Origin: an uncultured Spirochaetales bacterium
Lineage (GTDB): Bacteria > Spirochaetota > Spirochaetia > Sphaerochaetales > Sphaerochaetaceae
DNA length: 64,000 nt
Assembly: GCA_949288415.1 (NCBI GenBank)
Contig: CASEKE010000009.1
Location: 33,918-97,917 of the forward strand
Direction: 5' to 3'
The notes under the pieces are model-generated. The model was given only the letters and a program-made list of their open reading frames with translations. It searched no databases and had not been told where the DNA came from. This document shows, piece after piece, positions 1 to 9,236 of this stretch. A program made the position numbers and the translations under genes. Positions within the stretch are counted from its first letter, which is position 1. Each line of letters starts with the position of its first letter.

Positions 1-1
1 A

Positions 2-436
2 AAGATGGGACTGTACGATACGCTGTGGGCACAGATACTTCCGTACACTGCGAGCGTATTCTACATATATCTTCTCAGACAGTTCTTCAACCGCATACCG
101 GATCAGATATATCTTGCCGCCAAAGTCGACGGATGTTCCGACTGGAAGTACCTATGGAAGATGATGGTGCCTAACTCCAAAAGCAGTCTTGTCACCATAG
201 CCCTTTTCAATTTCATCGCGAGCTGGAATGCGTATCTATGGCCGTTGCTGGTGACTGGAAGGATCGACAGGCGAGTCCTCTCGATAGGATTGCAGTACTT
301 CGCGAGCGACGCAGGAGTCGACTACCATCTGATGATGGCGGGTGCGACGATCGTCGTGATGCCTCTTATCCTGATTTACCTCGTATTCCAGAAGTACATA
401 ATTCAGGGCATTGCCCGCGGAGGACTCAAAGGATAG
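2..436 (+). CDS. Sugar ABC transporter permease, MalG type (5' end outside window)
   Basis: This is the C-terminal ~144 residues of an inner-membrane permease of the binding-protein-dependent (MalG/CUT1) family, which forms half of the pore of a sugar importer. The reading frame is open to the window edge, so the true start lies upstream. The cytoplasmic EAA loop that contacts the ATPase is visible as LAAKVDGCSDWKYLWKMMVP, followed by two or three hydrophobic segments. The C-terminus IIQGIARGGLKG is the usual G-x-KG ending of this family. A binding-protein gene follows 45 bp downstream, so the two are probably co-transcribed. The substrate cannot be told from the sequence. Confidence 0.9.
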   Translation, partial: KMGLYDTLWAQILPYTASVFYIYLLRQFFNRIPDQIYLAAKVDGCSDWKYLWKMMVPNSKSSLVTIALFNFIASWNAYLWPLLVTGRIDRRVLSIGLQYFASDAGVDYHLMMAGATIVVMPLILIYLVFQKYIIQGIARGGLKG

Positions 437-481
437 CTGTAAAAACGGACATTGTCCAAAAAGATAGAAAGGAGATCTTAT

Positions 482-1801
482 ATGAAAAAAACTTTGTTTT
501 TCTTCCTGATCATTGCTCTTTCCGTTGTTGCAGTCTTCGCAGCAGGAAGCAAGGAGCAGGCAGCGACCGTCCTATCGGGCGAGATAACTGCAGAGGATCT
601 GAAAAATGCACACATCACGCTCGAGCTCTGGCATGCCCAGACGGACGAGAACGGCATCGCTCTCGACAAGGTTGTGGAGCTTTTCAATTCCACGAATCCG
701 TACGGAATAACCGTCAACGCCACCTGCCAGGGAGGATATACCGACTGCCATACCAAGATTCTCAGCGCTCTTGCGGCCGGAACTCCCCCGAACATCGGTC
801 AGGCCTACAACAACAATATGATGACCTACATGCCGAGCGGCAAGCTGATGGTGCTCGATGACTACCTTACGGACGACTTCGGAATCGACCAGGCTACGCT
901 CGCCGAGGTAGTTCCGTCGTATCTCGAGGAGAACAGGTCGTTCCCCGACGGAAAGACATACGCCACCAGTCTTGGCAAGTCCACCGAGGTCATGTTCTAC
1001 AACAAGACTTTCTTCGACGAGCATGGACTTGAAGTCCCGACGACGTTCGAGGAGCTTGCCGAAGTGGCAAAGAAGATTTCCGAGATCACAGGAAAGCCTG
1101 CAGTCGGTTTCGACTCCATGGACAATCTCGGAATCTACGGTCCCGTCAACTTCGGTGCCAAGTATGCGGATACTCAAGGACACCTGTACCTTTTCGATGA
1201 CGAGTATATCGACAGCACCATGGCCTTCTACGAATGGTGGCAGAAGGGCATAAAGGAAGGGTACTTCAGAACAGCCGGCGAGGATCGCTACTGCTCCGGA
1301 CCGTTCAGCAACGGCAACATCATAGTATATATCGGCTCATCTGCCGGAACCGCGTACATTCTTCCTGAGGGATTCGAGGCCGCCGTGGCCTACAATCCTG
1401 TAGGACCCAATCCTGCCGTAATCCAGCAGGGCGGAAACTTCTGCGGTTTTGCCACAGGTGATGAGCTTACCGATCTTGCCGCCAGCATCTTCCTCGAGTA
1501 TATGTACGATCCCGAGGCATCCGGACTCTATGCCGCAAACACGGGCTATGCCCCGTCAAACAAGCTCGGCGTCGAGACCGAGGCTTACAAGGCTTCCATC
1601 GCAGCCGGCGGGATCGGACCTGCCGCAAAGGATGTCAGCGCCTCGTATCCTGACGGATATCTCGCATACGATCCGGTGTTCGAGAACAGCTACGAGACCA
1701 GACAGGCACTTGCCGACATCGTCGAAGGAATCGCACTTGACAAAAATGCCGACATCGCAGCTCTGATCGAGCAGGCAAAGAACAATATCGCGGCACTTTG
1801 A
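482..1801 (+). CDS. ABC transporter extracellular sugar-binding protein
   Basis: 439-residue solute-binding protein (SBP_bac_1 fold) that would deliver a sugar or oligosaccharide to the permease encoded just upstream. The start ATG at 482 is preceded by AAAGGAG at 468-474; an in-frame TTG at 452 has no such site. Residues 1-20 form a signal peptide (KK, then a hydrophobic core ending VFAAGS). There is no lipobox cysteine, so it is either periplasmic or anchored by an uncleaved signal. The motif ITLELWHAQTDENG near residue 45 is typical of the family's first strand. An intrinsic terminator follows at 1822-1848, so this is the last gene of the operon. Confidence 0.9.
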   Translation: MKKTLFFFLIIALSVVAVFAAGSKEQAATVLSGEITAEDLKNAHITLELWHAQTDENGIALDKVVELFNSTNPYGITVNATCQGGYTDCHTKILSALAAGTPPNIGQAYNNNMMTYMPSGKLMVLDDYLTDDFGIDQATLAEVVPSYLEENRSFPDGKTYATSLGKSTEVMFYNKTFFDEHGLEVPTTFEELAEVAKKISEITGKPAVGFDSMDNLGIYGPVNFGAKYADTQGHLYLFDDEYIDSTMAFYEWWQKGIKEGYFRTAGEDRYCSGPFSNGNIIVYIGSSAGTAYILPEGFEAAVAYNPVGPNPAVIQQGGNFCGFATGDELTDLAASIFLEYMYDPEASGLYAANTGYAPSNKLGVETEAYKASIAAGGIGPAAKDVSASYPDGYLAYDPVFENSYETRQALADIVEGIALDKNADIAALIEQAKNNIAAL

Positions 1802-1821
1802 CGCACTTGTCGTGCATCAAG

Positions 1822-1848
1822 AAAGGTCACTCTCCGGGGTGACCTTTT
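1822..1848 (+). terminator. Intrinsic terminator after the sugar-binding protein
   Basis: A 9-bp stem AAAGGTCAC (1822-1830) / GTGACCTTT (1839-1847) with an 8-nt loop is followed by a short T run. It closes the sugar ABC operon and separates it from the next gene. Confidence 0.85.
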
Positions 1849-1889
1849 CCTTTGTGCATCTCTTTGATGAAAAATACCCCGGCAACGGG

Positions 1890-1902
1890 TATAATCCGGT
1901 AT
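1890..1902 (+). promoter_or_regulatory. -10 box placed for leaderless transcription of the DHH phosphoesterase
   Basis: A perfect TATAAT (1890-1895) ends exactly 7 nt before the ATG at 1903 and no Shine-Dalgarno sequence lies between them. Transcription starting at the usual +1 distance would begin at the start codon. A possible -35 (TTGATG, 1864-1869) has a long 20-bp spacer, so the -35 is uncertain. Confidence 0.6.
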
Positions 1903-2832
1903 ATGAACGCATTTGATATCATCGAAAATGAGAGCGGAAGATTTTCCAGCATCGTCATAATCGGCCATATCCAGCCGGATGGGGACTGCATCGGATCTTC
2001 GCTGGGGCTGAAGTATCTGCTCAAGGACAACTACGGACTGGATGCGACCGTAGTGAACCAGAGAATAGAACGTTTCGATTTCCTCGGTACGTGGACCCTT
2101 CCCGGCAACGTGGACTATTCGGATGCATTTGTCATCCATGTGGACAATTCGACGAGAGACAGAAGTGCCGATGTGCCGTTCATCGACGCTCCTGCAATAC
2201 TGAAGATAGACCATCATCTTGTGGTTGACAGCTATGGCACGTGGAATGTCGAGGAGATAGTATCCTCCTGCTCGGAGATAATCGCCAGACACGCGATCGA
2301 GAAAGGCCTCAGGATAGGCCAGGATGCGGCAAGAGCACTATATGCGGGCATGGTTACGGATACCGGGCGCTTCGCCTATCCGTCGGTCGACTCTACCACG
2401 TTCAGAGTGGCGGCGACGTTGCTTGAGTCGGGCTTCGACATGCCTGATCTGATTTCCCGTATACAGGTGCGCAGTCCGGAGAGCGTCGGCTATATGGGAT
2501 ACGTCTATTCCTCTATGAAGATCAGCAGTGGCGGAGTGGTCTGGCTGTATGTCGCGCAGGACGTCATAGACCGATTCGGCCTGACTCCCGACAAGGTCAG
2601 CGAGGCCCTGTCGTGCATGCGGGACATCGAAGGCCATCCGATCCAGGTACTGTTCGCGGATCTCGATGGGCTGATAAGAGTCGAGTTCCGTTCGGACAGG
2701 ATAGACATTGTGGATGTTGCACGTAGATTCGGCGGGGGCGGCCATGCGTTTGCCTGCGGAGCACGCCTTGCATCTCCTTCCGACATTCCGCTTGTCGTGG
2801 AGGCGCTCGAGGCCTACATGCCTAAAGTCTGA
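1903..2832 (+). CDS. nrnA: DHH-family phosphoesterase, NrnA type (oligoribonuclease / pAp phosphatase)
   Basis: 309-residue DHH/DHHA1 protein of the NrnA family, which degrades nanoRNA (2-5 nt) and dephosphorylates 3'-phosphoadenosine 5'-phosphate in the cytoplasm. Visible motifs are the N-terminal metal site GHIQPDGDCIGSS (near residue 21), HVDNSTRD, the DHH motif KIDHH, and the DHHA1 substrate motif GGGGHAFACGAR near residue 285. Length fits the family. The start at 1903 was chosen because MNAFDII matches the family N-terminus; an upstream in-frame ATG at 1852 lies before the -10 box and would overlap the terminator region. Its 3' end overlaps that of the convergent gene by 11 bp. Confidence 0.88.
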   Translation: MNAFDIIENESGRFSSIVIIGHIQPDGDCIGSSLGLKYLLKDNYGLDATVVNQRIERFDFLGTWTLPGNVDYSDAFVIHVDNSTRDRSADVPFIDAPAILKIDHHLVVDSYGTWNVEEIVSSCSEIIARHAIEKGLRIGQDAARALYAGMVTDTGRFAYPSVDSTTFRVAATLLESGFDMPDLISRIQVRSPESVGYMGYVYSSMKISSGGVVWLYVAQDVIDRFGLTPDKVSEALSCMRDIEGHPIQVLFADLDGLIRVEFRSDRIDIVDVARRFGGGGHAFACGARLASPSDIPLVVEALEAYMPKV

Positions 2833-3379
2833 GAAGCACGGCGAGGCCGACTGCGATGAAGATCGCCGGAACGAGGAATCGTCCGGCCTTTGTCGACAAC
2901 TTTTGCGCGATTGCGGTTTCTGACAGCTTCGATGCCGTGAGGCACCATAGCGCAAGCATGGCTGCGAAAACTGCCACTGTAGCCAGTATTTCCTTTCTTT
3001 CCATCGTCGCGAACACAGGCGTCCACACACCTACGTTGTCCCCTCCCGCCGAAATCGAGATTGCCGTTACCTGGAGCCAACCCGTTCCGGCTTCCGGCTT
3101 TTCCTCTCTGTCGTCCTTTCCTTTCACCAGCATAAAGACGGCAAGCAGAATCGGGATCAGTCCGAGATAGCGGGTCCTGTATTCGAGGACTGATGCAAGC
3201 TCTGTTCCCGCTATGGCGGAGAGAGCGAAAAGCACGGCCAGTCCCAGAGCCTGTCCTGCAATGATTGCTGTCTTTTCCTTTTTGTTGCGTGCTTGCATGA
3301 AAAGTACGGAAAGAAACAGTAGATCGTCGATGTCTGTGCCTACGAAAATCGCCGCAGCGACAGTTATTGTCCCTGTCAT
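2822..3379 (-). CDS. CadD-like cadmium resistance / cation transporter
   Basis: 185-residue membrane protein with about five or six hydrophobic segments, resembling the CadD family of cadmium or quaternary-amine transporters. Seen are an N-terminal TAAAIFVGTDIDDLLFLSVL-like segment with acidic residues in the first helix, a central charged loop (GKDDREEKPEAG) and ISAGGDNVGVWTPVFA, characteristic of the second half. The start at 3379 has AGGGGA upstream and matches the family's first helix; the open frame extends 135 codons further but those look non-coding. It is divergent from the methyltransferase at 3491 and convergent with the DHH gene. Whether cadmium is the substrate is not shown by sequence. 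Confidence 0.75.
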   Translation of the reverse strand: MTGTITVAAAIFVGTDIDDLLFLSVLFMQARNKKEKTAIIAGQALGLAVLFALSAIAGTELASVLEYRTRYLGLIPILLAVFMLVKGKDDREEKPEAGTGWLQVTAISISAGGDNVGVWTPVFATMERKEILATVAVFAAMLALWCLTASKLSETAIAQKLSTKAGRFLVPAIFIAVGLAVLLRL

Positions 3380-3459
3380 TATCCATCCCCTGGAAGGAAC
3401 TTTAGCATCAGGGGCCGAAAGCTTCAATGAAACATATGGAAAAACGGAGATTTTTGATA

Positions 3460-3484
3460 TAGAATCTCGAACGTACAGGAGGTG
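3460..3484 (+). promoter_or_regulatory. -10 box and Shine-Dalgarno of the methyltransferase gene
   Basis: TAGAAT (3460-3465) resembles a -10 box. A strong ribosome site AGGAGG (3477-3482) lies 8 nt before ATG 3491, which decides the start against the in-frame GTG at 3482 that sits inside the Shine-Dalgarno itself. Confidence 0.55.
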
Positions 3485-3490
3485 TGTGGG

Positions 3491-4288
3491 ATGGAACGTA
3501 CCGAAGGGGTTGCCGATACTATTTTCATTCCTCTTTTCGCACGTTGCTACGTTTCCGAGCACTTTCCCGAATACTTCTTCGACGAAAAGGCTCTCTCCCT
3601 CAAAAGCGAGATTCCCGCGGAAGGCAGAATCGACGAGTATTTGCAACTTGTTTCTGCTTCCAGACATCGCATCTCTGACGGCTTGGTACGAAGTTTCATA
3701 TCCCAGTACGGATTGGCAAACATAGTGCTCCTGGGTTGTGGTCTGGATACGATGAATTTCAGACTCGGCAGTTCGGAGGCCCATTTTTACGAAATCGATC
3801 TTGAAAATGTCATAGAGCGGAGGAGAAACGTGCTCGGGGAGTGCGGAAACGAGACGCTCATAGGATGCGACATGTTCTCATTTTCCTGGAGAGACGAGAT
3901 CGCAAGGCGTACTCCCACGCTGTTCGTGGCATCGGAGGTGTTCGAGTACTTCCCTCACGAGAAGCTTGTACAGTTCATAAGGAAACTCTCTTCTCTGTTT
4001 CCCGGAAGTGAGCTAGTGTTCGATGCAACCGATAGCCGCGGACTTTCCCGGATCAGGAAGACTGTCAGAAAAAACGGGAACGACAGTGCAATGATGTACT
4101 TCTTTGTCGACGATGCCGATTCATTCGCATATGAATGTGGAGCGGTGCTGCTCGATGAGCTTCCGCTCTTTGCCGACGCCAGGGAAATGCTTGCAGGCAA
4201 GCTGAAGTTCGGCACGAGGATCCGCATGAGATATGCGGACGAGATGGATATGTTCAAGATGATCCATTTCGGACTTGTCTCGAAGTAG
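3491..4288 (+). CDS. SAM-dependent O-methyltransferase, LCM/Tcmp family
   Basis: 265-residue class I methyltransferase resembling the leucine carboxyl methyltransferase-like (PPM1/Tcmp) family. The SAM-binding loop reads IVLLGCGLDTMNFRL near residue 78, followed by HFYEIDLENVIERRR, which matches the family's acidic strand 2 (ELDxPxVIxxR). ASEVFEYF occupies the post-motif region. Family members modify small molecules or carboxyl groups; the substrate here is unknown and the gene is monocistronic. Start chosen by the AGGAGG at 3477-3482. A short TTCCGG/CCGGAA hairpin followed by Ts (about 4298-4320) may terminate it. Confidence 0.82.
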   Translation: MERTEGVADTIFIPLFARCYVSEHFPEYFFDEKALSLKSEIPAEGRIDEYLQLVSASRHRISDGLVRSFISQYGLANIVLLGCGLDTMNFRLGSSEAHFYEIDLENVIERRRNVLGECGNETLIGCDMFSFSWRDEIARRTPTLFVASEVFEYFPHEKLVQFIRKLSSLFPGSELVFDATDSRGLSRIRKTVRKNGNDSAMMYFFVDDADSFAYECGAVLLDELPLFADAREMLAGKLKFGTRIRMRYADEMDMFKMIHFGLVSK

Positions 4289-4410
4289 GAGAGGCTTTCC
4301 GGTCCGGAACGCATTTTTTTCTCTTGGAGCATCACGTTTTTTGTCTTTTATGCGTTCCACATGGACCTTGTTATGTTAGAATCAGAAAAAACCTTTACCA
4401 GGGAGATAAC

Positions 4411-6462
4411 ATGAAGAAGGAATATGAAGTTCTCTTCACGCCGTGGAAGATCGGCAATGTGGAGATAAAGAACCGTTTCGTCCAGACATCGATGGGCGGA
4501 ACCTCGATATTCGGTTGGATGGAACCGAACCACTTCGACGAGGAGGCGGCGCGCTTTCTGCTCGAGAGGGCAAAGAACGACTGTGGCCTGATCCTTCCAG
4601 GCATTGCGCCGATCCGCGATACCATGGGCGGCAAATGGCTTTATCAGGGAAAGGGCAAATTCCGGAAACTTGCAAAATACATGGACGAGTTCCATCGGAC
4701 CGGTGCAAAGATGTTCGTTCAGCTTACCGCCGGGTTCGGTCGTTCGATGGCGATCAACGACCTGATGGTGCTCTTGATGAGGCACAAGGTCCTCGGATTT
4801 CTGGCAAAGCCGATATTCGACATGGACTTCATCACCGCTAGCGCATCCGCAACTCCAAACCGATGGGCGGACGGGTGTCCTTCGAAGCCGATGACGAAAG
4901 CCCAGATAGAAAAGATCGTCGAGGCGTTCGCCAGGACGGCAAAGCTTTGCAAGGATGCGGGCGTGGACGGAGTCGAGATCCATGCGGTCCACGAAGGATA
5001 CACTCTGGACCAGTTTGCGATGAAGTACACAAACCAGAGGCAGGACGAGTACGGCGGAAGCCTCGAAAACAGGCTGCGTTTCGCAATCGACATCGTCAAG
5101 GCGATAAAGAAGGAGTGCGGAAAGGATTATCCGGTCACTCTTCGCTATTCGGTGGTCTCGAAGACCAAGGGGTTCCGTCAGGGCGCCGTCCCGGGAGAGG
5201 AATACACCGAAGTAGGACGTGACATGGAGGAAAGCGAGAAGGCTGCGAGGATGCTCCAGGAGGCGGGGTACGACATGCTCAACTGCGACAACGGAACTTA
5301 CGATGCATGGTACTGGGCGCATCCCCCGGTATACATGCCCGAGAACTGCAACCTTGCCGAGGTCGAGCATATCAGGAAGTTTGTCGACATACCTGTAGTT
5401 TGTGCCGGAAAGATGACTCCCGAGGTTGCTGCAAAGGCGATAAGCGAGGGCAGGATCGATGCGATGGGCGTCGCAAGGCAATTCCTTGTGGATCCCGAGT
5501 GGATCACCAAGCTGAAGGAGGGCAGGGAAGAAGACATCAAGCCCTGCATCAACTGCCACAATGCATGCTTCACGATGGCCAAGCATGGAAACAGCGCGAA
5601 CGACCAGGATCTCATGGATGCCATCCACATGTCGCGTTGCGCCCTTACGCCCGAGACCATGCAGTCCCGCAAGTACAGGATCGTCAGAACGACTCGTCCG
5701 CGGAGCGTGGCGATCATAGGCGGAGGCATAGGGGGAATGGAGTCCGCCATCGTCCTGAAGAAGAGAGGACACAACCCTGTGATCTACGAAAAAAGCGATA
5801 GGCTTGGAGGAGTGTTCATCGAGGCAGCCTCGTTCTCTTTCAAGAATCATGACAGGCAGCTGATAGCCTGGTACAGAAACGAGATCGCGAAGCTGGGGAT
5901 AGAAGTACATCTGAACACGGAGATAAAGGACGTCTCCGCATTGAAGGAGGACGAGGTCATCGTCGCAACGGGAGCAAAGCCTAACAGACCTAGAATCAAG
6001 GGACTTGAGAAGGCCACGGAAGCCACGGATTTCCTGAGAGGAAAGGAAGTCGGAGAGAACGTGATCGTGATCGGAGGAGGACTTACCGGATGCGAGATAG
6101 CGTACGAGCTCTCGCTCCAGGGCAAGAAGCCTACGATCGTCGAGATGAAGGACGATCTCGTCCCTGTAAAGGGTGTCTGCCTTGCAAACTCGTCGTTTCT
6201 CAGAGAGGCTCTTGCCTTCAGAAAGGTCCCCGTGCACCTTGAGACGACGCTCCTTGAGATCGAAGACGACGGAGTCCTTGTCAGGGACAAGAGCGGGAAA
6301 TCCTTCGAGATCAAAGGGGACGATGTCATCGTCTCCCTTGGCTACCATCCGTCTCCGGTCGCACCGAAAAGCAGGCGCGTCCATCTTGTCGGAGATGCCG
6401 ACAGAGTAGGCAACCTGCGTACGGTCATCTGGCGTGCTTGGGACGTTGCGATGAAGATATGA
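4411..6462 (+). CDS. NADH:flavin oxidoreductase / FeS / FAD-NAD fusion (2,4-dienoyl-CoA reductase-like)
   Basis: 683-residue enzyme with the FadH/trimethylamine-dehydrogenase layout. Residues 1-370 form an Old Yellow Enzyme FMN barrel (NRFVQTSMGGTS, EIHAVHEGYTLDQF, GVARQFLVDPEW). A cysteine cluster for a 4Fe-4S centre is at C379, C382, C386, with C410 as the likely fourth ligand. An FAD-binding GGGIGG follows near residue 432, then an NAD(P)H-binding GGGLTG near 552. Such enzymes reduce activated double bonds or act on aromatic or bile-type substrates. C386-C410 spacing is longer than in E. coli FadH, suggesting an insertion. Start from AGGGAG at 4400-4405; the open frame runs 29 codons upstream without such a site. 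Cytoplasmic, monocistronic. Confidence 0.88.
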   Translation: MKKEYEVLFTPWKIGNVEIKNRFVQTSMGGTSIFGWMEPNHFDEEAARFLLERAKNDCGLILPGIAPIRDTMGGKWLYQGKGKFRKLAKYMDEFHRTGAKMFVQLTAGFGRSMAINDLMVLLMRHKVLGFLAKPIFDMDFITASASATPNRWADGCPSKPMTKAQIEKIVEAFARTAKLCKDAGVDGVEIHAVHEGYTLDQFAMKYTNQRQDEYGGSLENRLRFAIDIVKAIKKECGKDYPVTLRYSVVSKTKGFRQGAVPGEEYTEVGRDMEESEKAARMLQEAGYDMLNCDNGTYDAWYWAHPPVYMPENCNLAEVEHIRKFVDIPVVCAGKMTPEVAAKAISEGRIDAMGVARQFLVDPEWITKLKEGREEDIKPCINCHNACFTMAKHGNSANDQDLMDAIHMSRCALTPETMQSRKYRIVRTTRPRSVAIIGGGIGGMESAIVLKKRGHNPVIYEKSDRLGGVFIEAASFSFKNHDRQLIAWYRNEIAKLGIEVHLNTEIKDVSALKEDEVIVATGAKPNRPRIKGLEKATEATDFLRGKEVGENVIVIGGGLTGCEIAYELSLQGKKPTIVEMKDDLVPVKGVCLANSSFLREALAFRKVPVHLETTLLEIEDDGVLVRDKSGKSFEIKGDDVIVSLGYHPSPVAPKSRRVHLVGDADRVGNLRTVIWRAWDVAMKI

Positions 6463-6518
6463 TAGGGGCTTTCCTTGCATCGCATTCGATGAAAATTGTA
6501 TGAATATATCCGAAAAAA

Positions 6519-6560
6519 CGCAGGAGACGAGGAGCGCATCCTCTCTCCTGCGAGTTTTTT
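6519..6560 (+). terminator. Intrinsic terminator after the flavin oxidoreductase
   Basis: Stem CGCAGGAGA (6519-6527) / TCTCCTGCG (6544-6552), with an inner GAGGA/TCCTC extension and a 5-nt loop, is followed after AG by a run of seven Ts. A strong rho-independent terminator. Confidence 0.92.
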
Positions 6561-6597
6561 TATACGCATGAATAGATTGGTATGTTATCATTGACGT

Positions 6598-8145
6598 ATG
6601 GAATGCAATGAGACATTTAAAAAAGCATGTGCCATCGAGATGAGAGGAATCACCAAGTGTTTCGGCCAGGTGGTAGCCAATGACGGCATAGATCTGGAGA
6701 TTCGCTACGGGGAGATCCTTGCGCTTCTTGGCGAGAACGGAAGCGGGAAGACCACGTTGATGAATATGCTTTCCGGAATATACCAACCGGATAGCGGCCA
6801 GATACTGGAGGACGGAAAACCGATCTACATACGTTCTCCTAAGGATGCCTACGAGCATGGAATAGGAATGATCCATCAGCACTACAAGCTGGTGGAGGTG
6901 TTCACTGCAGCGCAGAACATCATCCTCGGACTCGACGAGGAGAAGCTGGATCTGGACCAGACCAATGCCAAGGTGGCGGAAATCTGCGAGCGCTACGGCT
7001 TCGACATCGATCCTGTGAAGAAGGTCTACGACATGTCGGTCTCGCAGAAGCAGACGGTCGAGATCGTCAAGGTCCTCTACCGCGGGGCTAGGATACTCGT
7101 CCTGGACGAGCCGACCGCGGTGCTGACTCCGCAGGAGACGACCAAGCTGTTCAAGGTCCTCAGGAACATGAAGGCAGACGGAAAGGCCATAATCATCATC
7201 ACTCACAAGCTCCATGAGGTCATGGACGTATCGGACAAGGTGGCCGTGCTCAGGAAGGGCAGGTACATCGGAACCGTCGAGACATCCGAGACAAATCCGC
7301 AGGCTCTGACGGACATGATGGTCGGACACGCCGTGTCGCTGAACATAGACAGGCCTCTTTATCCCGACCCGAAGGACAAGCTGGTAGTCAGCGGCCTTAC
7401 ATGCATAGACGAGGAAGGGATCACTAAACTCGAGGACGTATCGTTCACTGCAAGGACCGGAGAGATACTTGGAATAGCCGGGATCTCGGGCTCCGGCCAG
7501 AAGGAGCTTCTCGAGGCGATAACCGGTCTTTGCCCGGTAAAGGAAGGCAGCGTAAGCTTCATCGGATCCGACGGAAAGACTACGGAGCTCATCGGGAAGA
7601 CACCGATGCAGATAAGGAAGACGGGTGTCGGAATGGCGTTCGTTCCGGAAGATAGGCTCGGAATGGGGCTTGTCGGTTCCATGGGCATGACGGGCAACAT
7701 GATGCTCAGATCATGGAAGAACGGAAAGGGAGTTCTTTTGAAAAAGAAGGACCCGGAAGCTCTTGCGAACAGGATATGGAAGGAACTCGAGGTAGTGACC
7801 CCGGGAGTGGAATTCCCTGTGAGAAAGCTCTCCGGCGGAAACGTCCAGAAGGTTCTCGTCGGCAGGGAGATATCCCGTGAGCCGGAGGTCCTCATGACGG
7901 CATACGCCGTTCGCGGACTTGATATCAACACGTCTTACACGATATACAATCTTCTCACCGAGCAGAAGATGAAAGGCGTCGCAGTAGTCTATGTGGGCGA
8001 GGGCCTCGATGTCCTGCTTGAGCTTGCGGACAGGATACTCGTGCTATGCGGAGGACGGGTAAGCGGAATCGTGGATGCCCGGACCGCTACCAAGGAGGAG
8101 ATAGGTCTGATGATGACGCATCTGCATGCAAAGGAGGGTGAATGA
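6598..8145 (+). CDS. Nucleoside ABC transporter ATP-binding protein (BMP/Nup type, two ABC domains)
   Basis: 515-residue double ATPase (RbsA-like) that would energise a nucleoside importer with the two permeases downstream. Domain 1 has Walker A GENGSGKTT near residue 45, signature region MSVSQKQTVEI and Walker B ILVLDEPTAVLTPQE. Domain 2 has the degenerate P-loop GISGSGQKE usual in this family, signature LSGGNVQK and LMTAYAVRGLD where the ribose family has a modified Walker B. No Shine-Dalgarno is visible before ATG 6598; a TATCAT at 6586-6591 ends 6 nt upstream, so the message may be leaderless. Its stop overlaps the next start (ATGA). Confidence 0.92.
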   Translation: MECNETFKKACAIEMRGITKCFGQVVANDGIDLEIRYGEILALLGENGSGKTTLMNMLSGIYQPDSGQILEDGKPIYIRSPKDAYEHGIGMIHQHYKLVEVFTAAQNIILGLDEEKLDLDQTNAKVAEICERYGFDIDPVKKVYDMSVSQKQTVEIVKVLYRGARILVLDEPTAVLTPQETTKLFKVLRNMKADGKAIIIITHKLHEVMDVSDKVAVLRKGRYIGTVETSETNPQALTDMMVGHAVSLNIDRPLYPDPKDKLVVSGLTCIDEEGITKLEDVSFTARTGEILGIAGISGSGQKELLEAITGLCPVKEGSVSFIGSDGKTTELIGKTPMQIRKTGVGMAFVPEDRLGMGLVGSMGMTGNMMLRSWKNGKGVLLKKKDPEALANRIWKELEVVTPGVEFPVRKLSGGNVQKVLVGREISREPEVLMTAYAVRGLDINTSYTIYNLLTEQKMKGVAVVYVGEGLDVLLELADRILVLCGGRVSGIVDARTATKEEIGLMMTHLHAKEGE

Positions 8146-9236
8146 TGTCGGCAGAATCCAGGATTCCATTGGTAAGACTTGCCAGACGGACGGATGTCGG
8201 CCCCAGAAAGGCCTGGCTGATCCGTGTCGGTTCCATAGTGTTCGCCCTGATTCTGGGCTTCATTCCGATGCTACTGACAAAGACGAATCCGATTTCGGCA
8301 TACGAGGTGATAATCCAGGGATCCCTCTCCAGGCCGATATACGTGAAGCAGACCATAAAGATCGCAATTCCTTTGCTCGGATGCGCATTGGCGATTGCTC
8401 CCTGCTTCAAGATGCGTTTCTGGAACATCGGAGCGGAAGGACAGATCACCATGGGAGCCGTATTCTCGTCCTATTTCGCGCTTTTCTGGGCGGACAGAAT
8501 ACCGCATGTACCGCTTCTTGCGATCATGTTCATCTCAGGTGCCTTGGCAGGTGGCCTCTGGGCGCTGATTCCGGCATTCTTCAAGGCGCGTTGGAATACC
8601 AATGAAACGCTGTTCACGCTTATGATGAACTACATAGCCATCGGCATCGTGGCCTGGCTGCAGGGTGGCCCTTGGGAAGGCCGCAAGGGAAGTCAGATCA
8701 TACCGATGTTCAACAACAACGCCCGTCTGCCGTCCGTGTTCGGAATCCACTGCGGATGGATCATCGTGCTTGTTTTGGTCGTACTCATGTACATATACAT
8801 GAACAAGACCAAGCAGGGGTTCGAGATTGCCGTCATAGGAGACTCGGTCAACACTGCACGCTATGCGGGAATGAACGTGGGATACATCATAATGCGCACG
8901 ATGTTCCTTTCCGGAGCTATCAGCGGCATCGTCGGTTTCATTACCGTAGCCGGAGCCAATTATACGCTGTACAGCGGCGTTGCCAACGGGGTAGGATTCA
9001 CTTCGATAACTGTCGCCTGGCTCTCGCAGCTGAATTCGTTCGCGATGATCGCAATCTCAATGATTCTTGCGATCCTGGAAAAGGGAGCCAATACTCTGCA
9101 GACGAGAATGCAGGTCCCGACGTCCATTGCCGACATAATCACGGGCATCCTGCTGTTCTGCATGCTCAGCAGCGAGTTCTTCATCAACTATCGCCTCATA
9201 TTCAGGGGAAAAAACGAAAAGGAGGCTGAGGTATGA
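8142..9236 (+). CDS. Nucleoside ABC transporter permease 1
   Basis: 364-residue inner-membrane permease of the branched-chain/ribose (BPD_transp_2) class, as found in BMP-dependent nucleoside importers. Multiple hydrophobic helices span residues 30-350; NIGAEGQITMGAVFS is a typical early motif and EIAVIGDSVNTARYAGMN is the cytoplasmic coupling region. ATG 8142 overlaps the preceding stop, but ATG 8145 sits 7 nt after AGGAGG (8132-8137) and may be the true start. The permease pair and the ATPase form one operon; the 4-nt overlap with the next gene suggests translational coupling. Confidence 0.92.
   Translation: MMSAESRIPLVRLARRTDVGPRKAWLIRVGSIVFALILGFIPMLLTKTNPISAYEVIIQGSLSRPIYVKQTIKIAIPLLGCALAIAPCFKMRFWNIGAEGQITMGAVFSSYFALFWADRIPHVPLLAIMFISGALAGGLWALIPAFFKARWNTNETLFTLMMNYIAIGIVAWLQGGPWEGRKGSQIIPMFNNNARLPSVFGIHCGWIIVLVLVVLMYIYMNKTKQGFEIAVIGDSVNTARYAGMNVGYIIMRTMFLSGAISGIVGFITVAGANYTLYSGVANGVGFTSITVAWLSQLNSFAMIAISMILAILEKGANTLQTRMQVPTSIADIITGILLFCMLSSEFFINYRLIFRGKNEKEAEV

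Noticed and set aside
4348..7329. Open frame of 993 codons on the minus strand
   Set aside because: It runs antisense across the oxidoreductase and nucleoside ATPase genes, which have clear family motifs. The translation is His/Arg/Leu-rich without domains, a by-product of codon bias.
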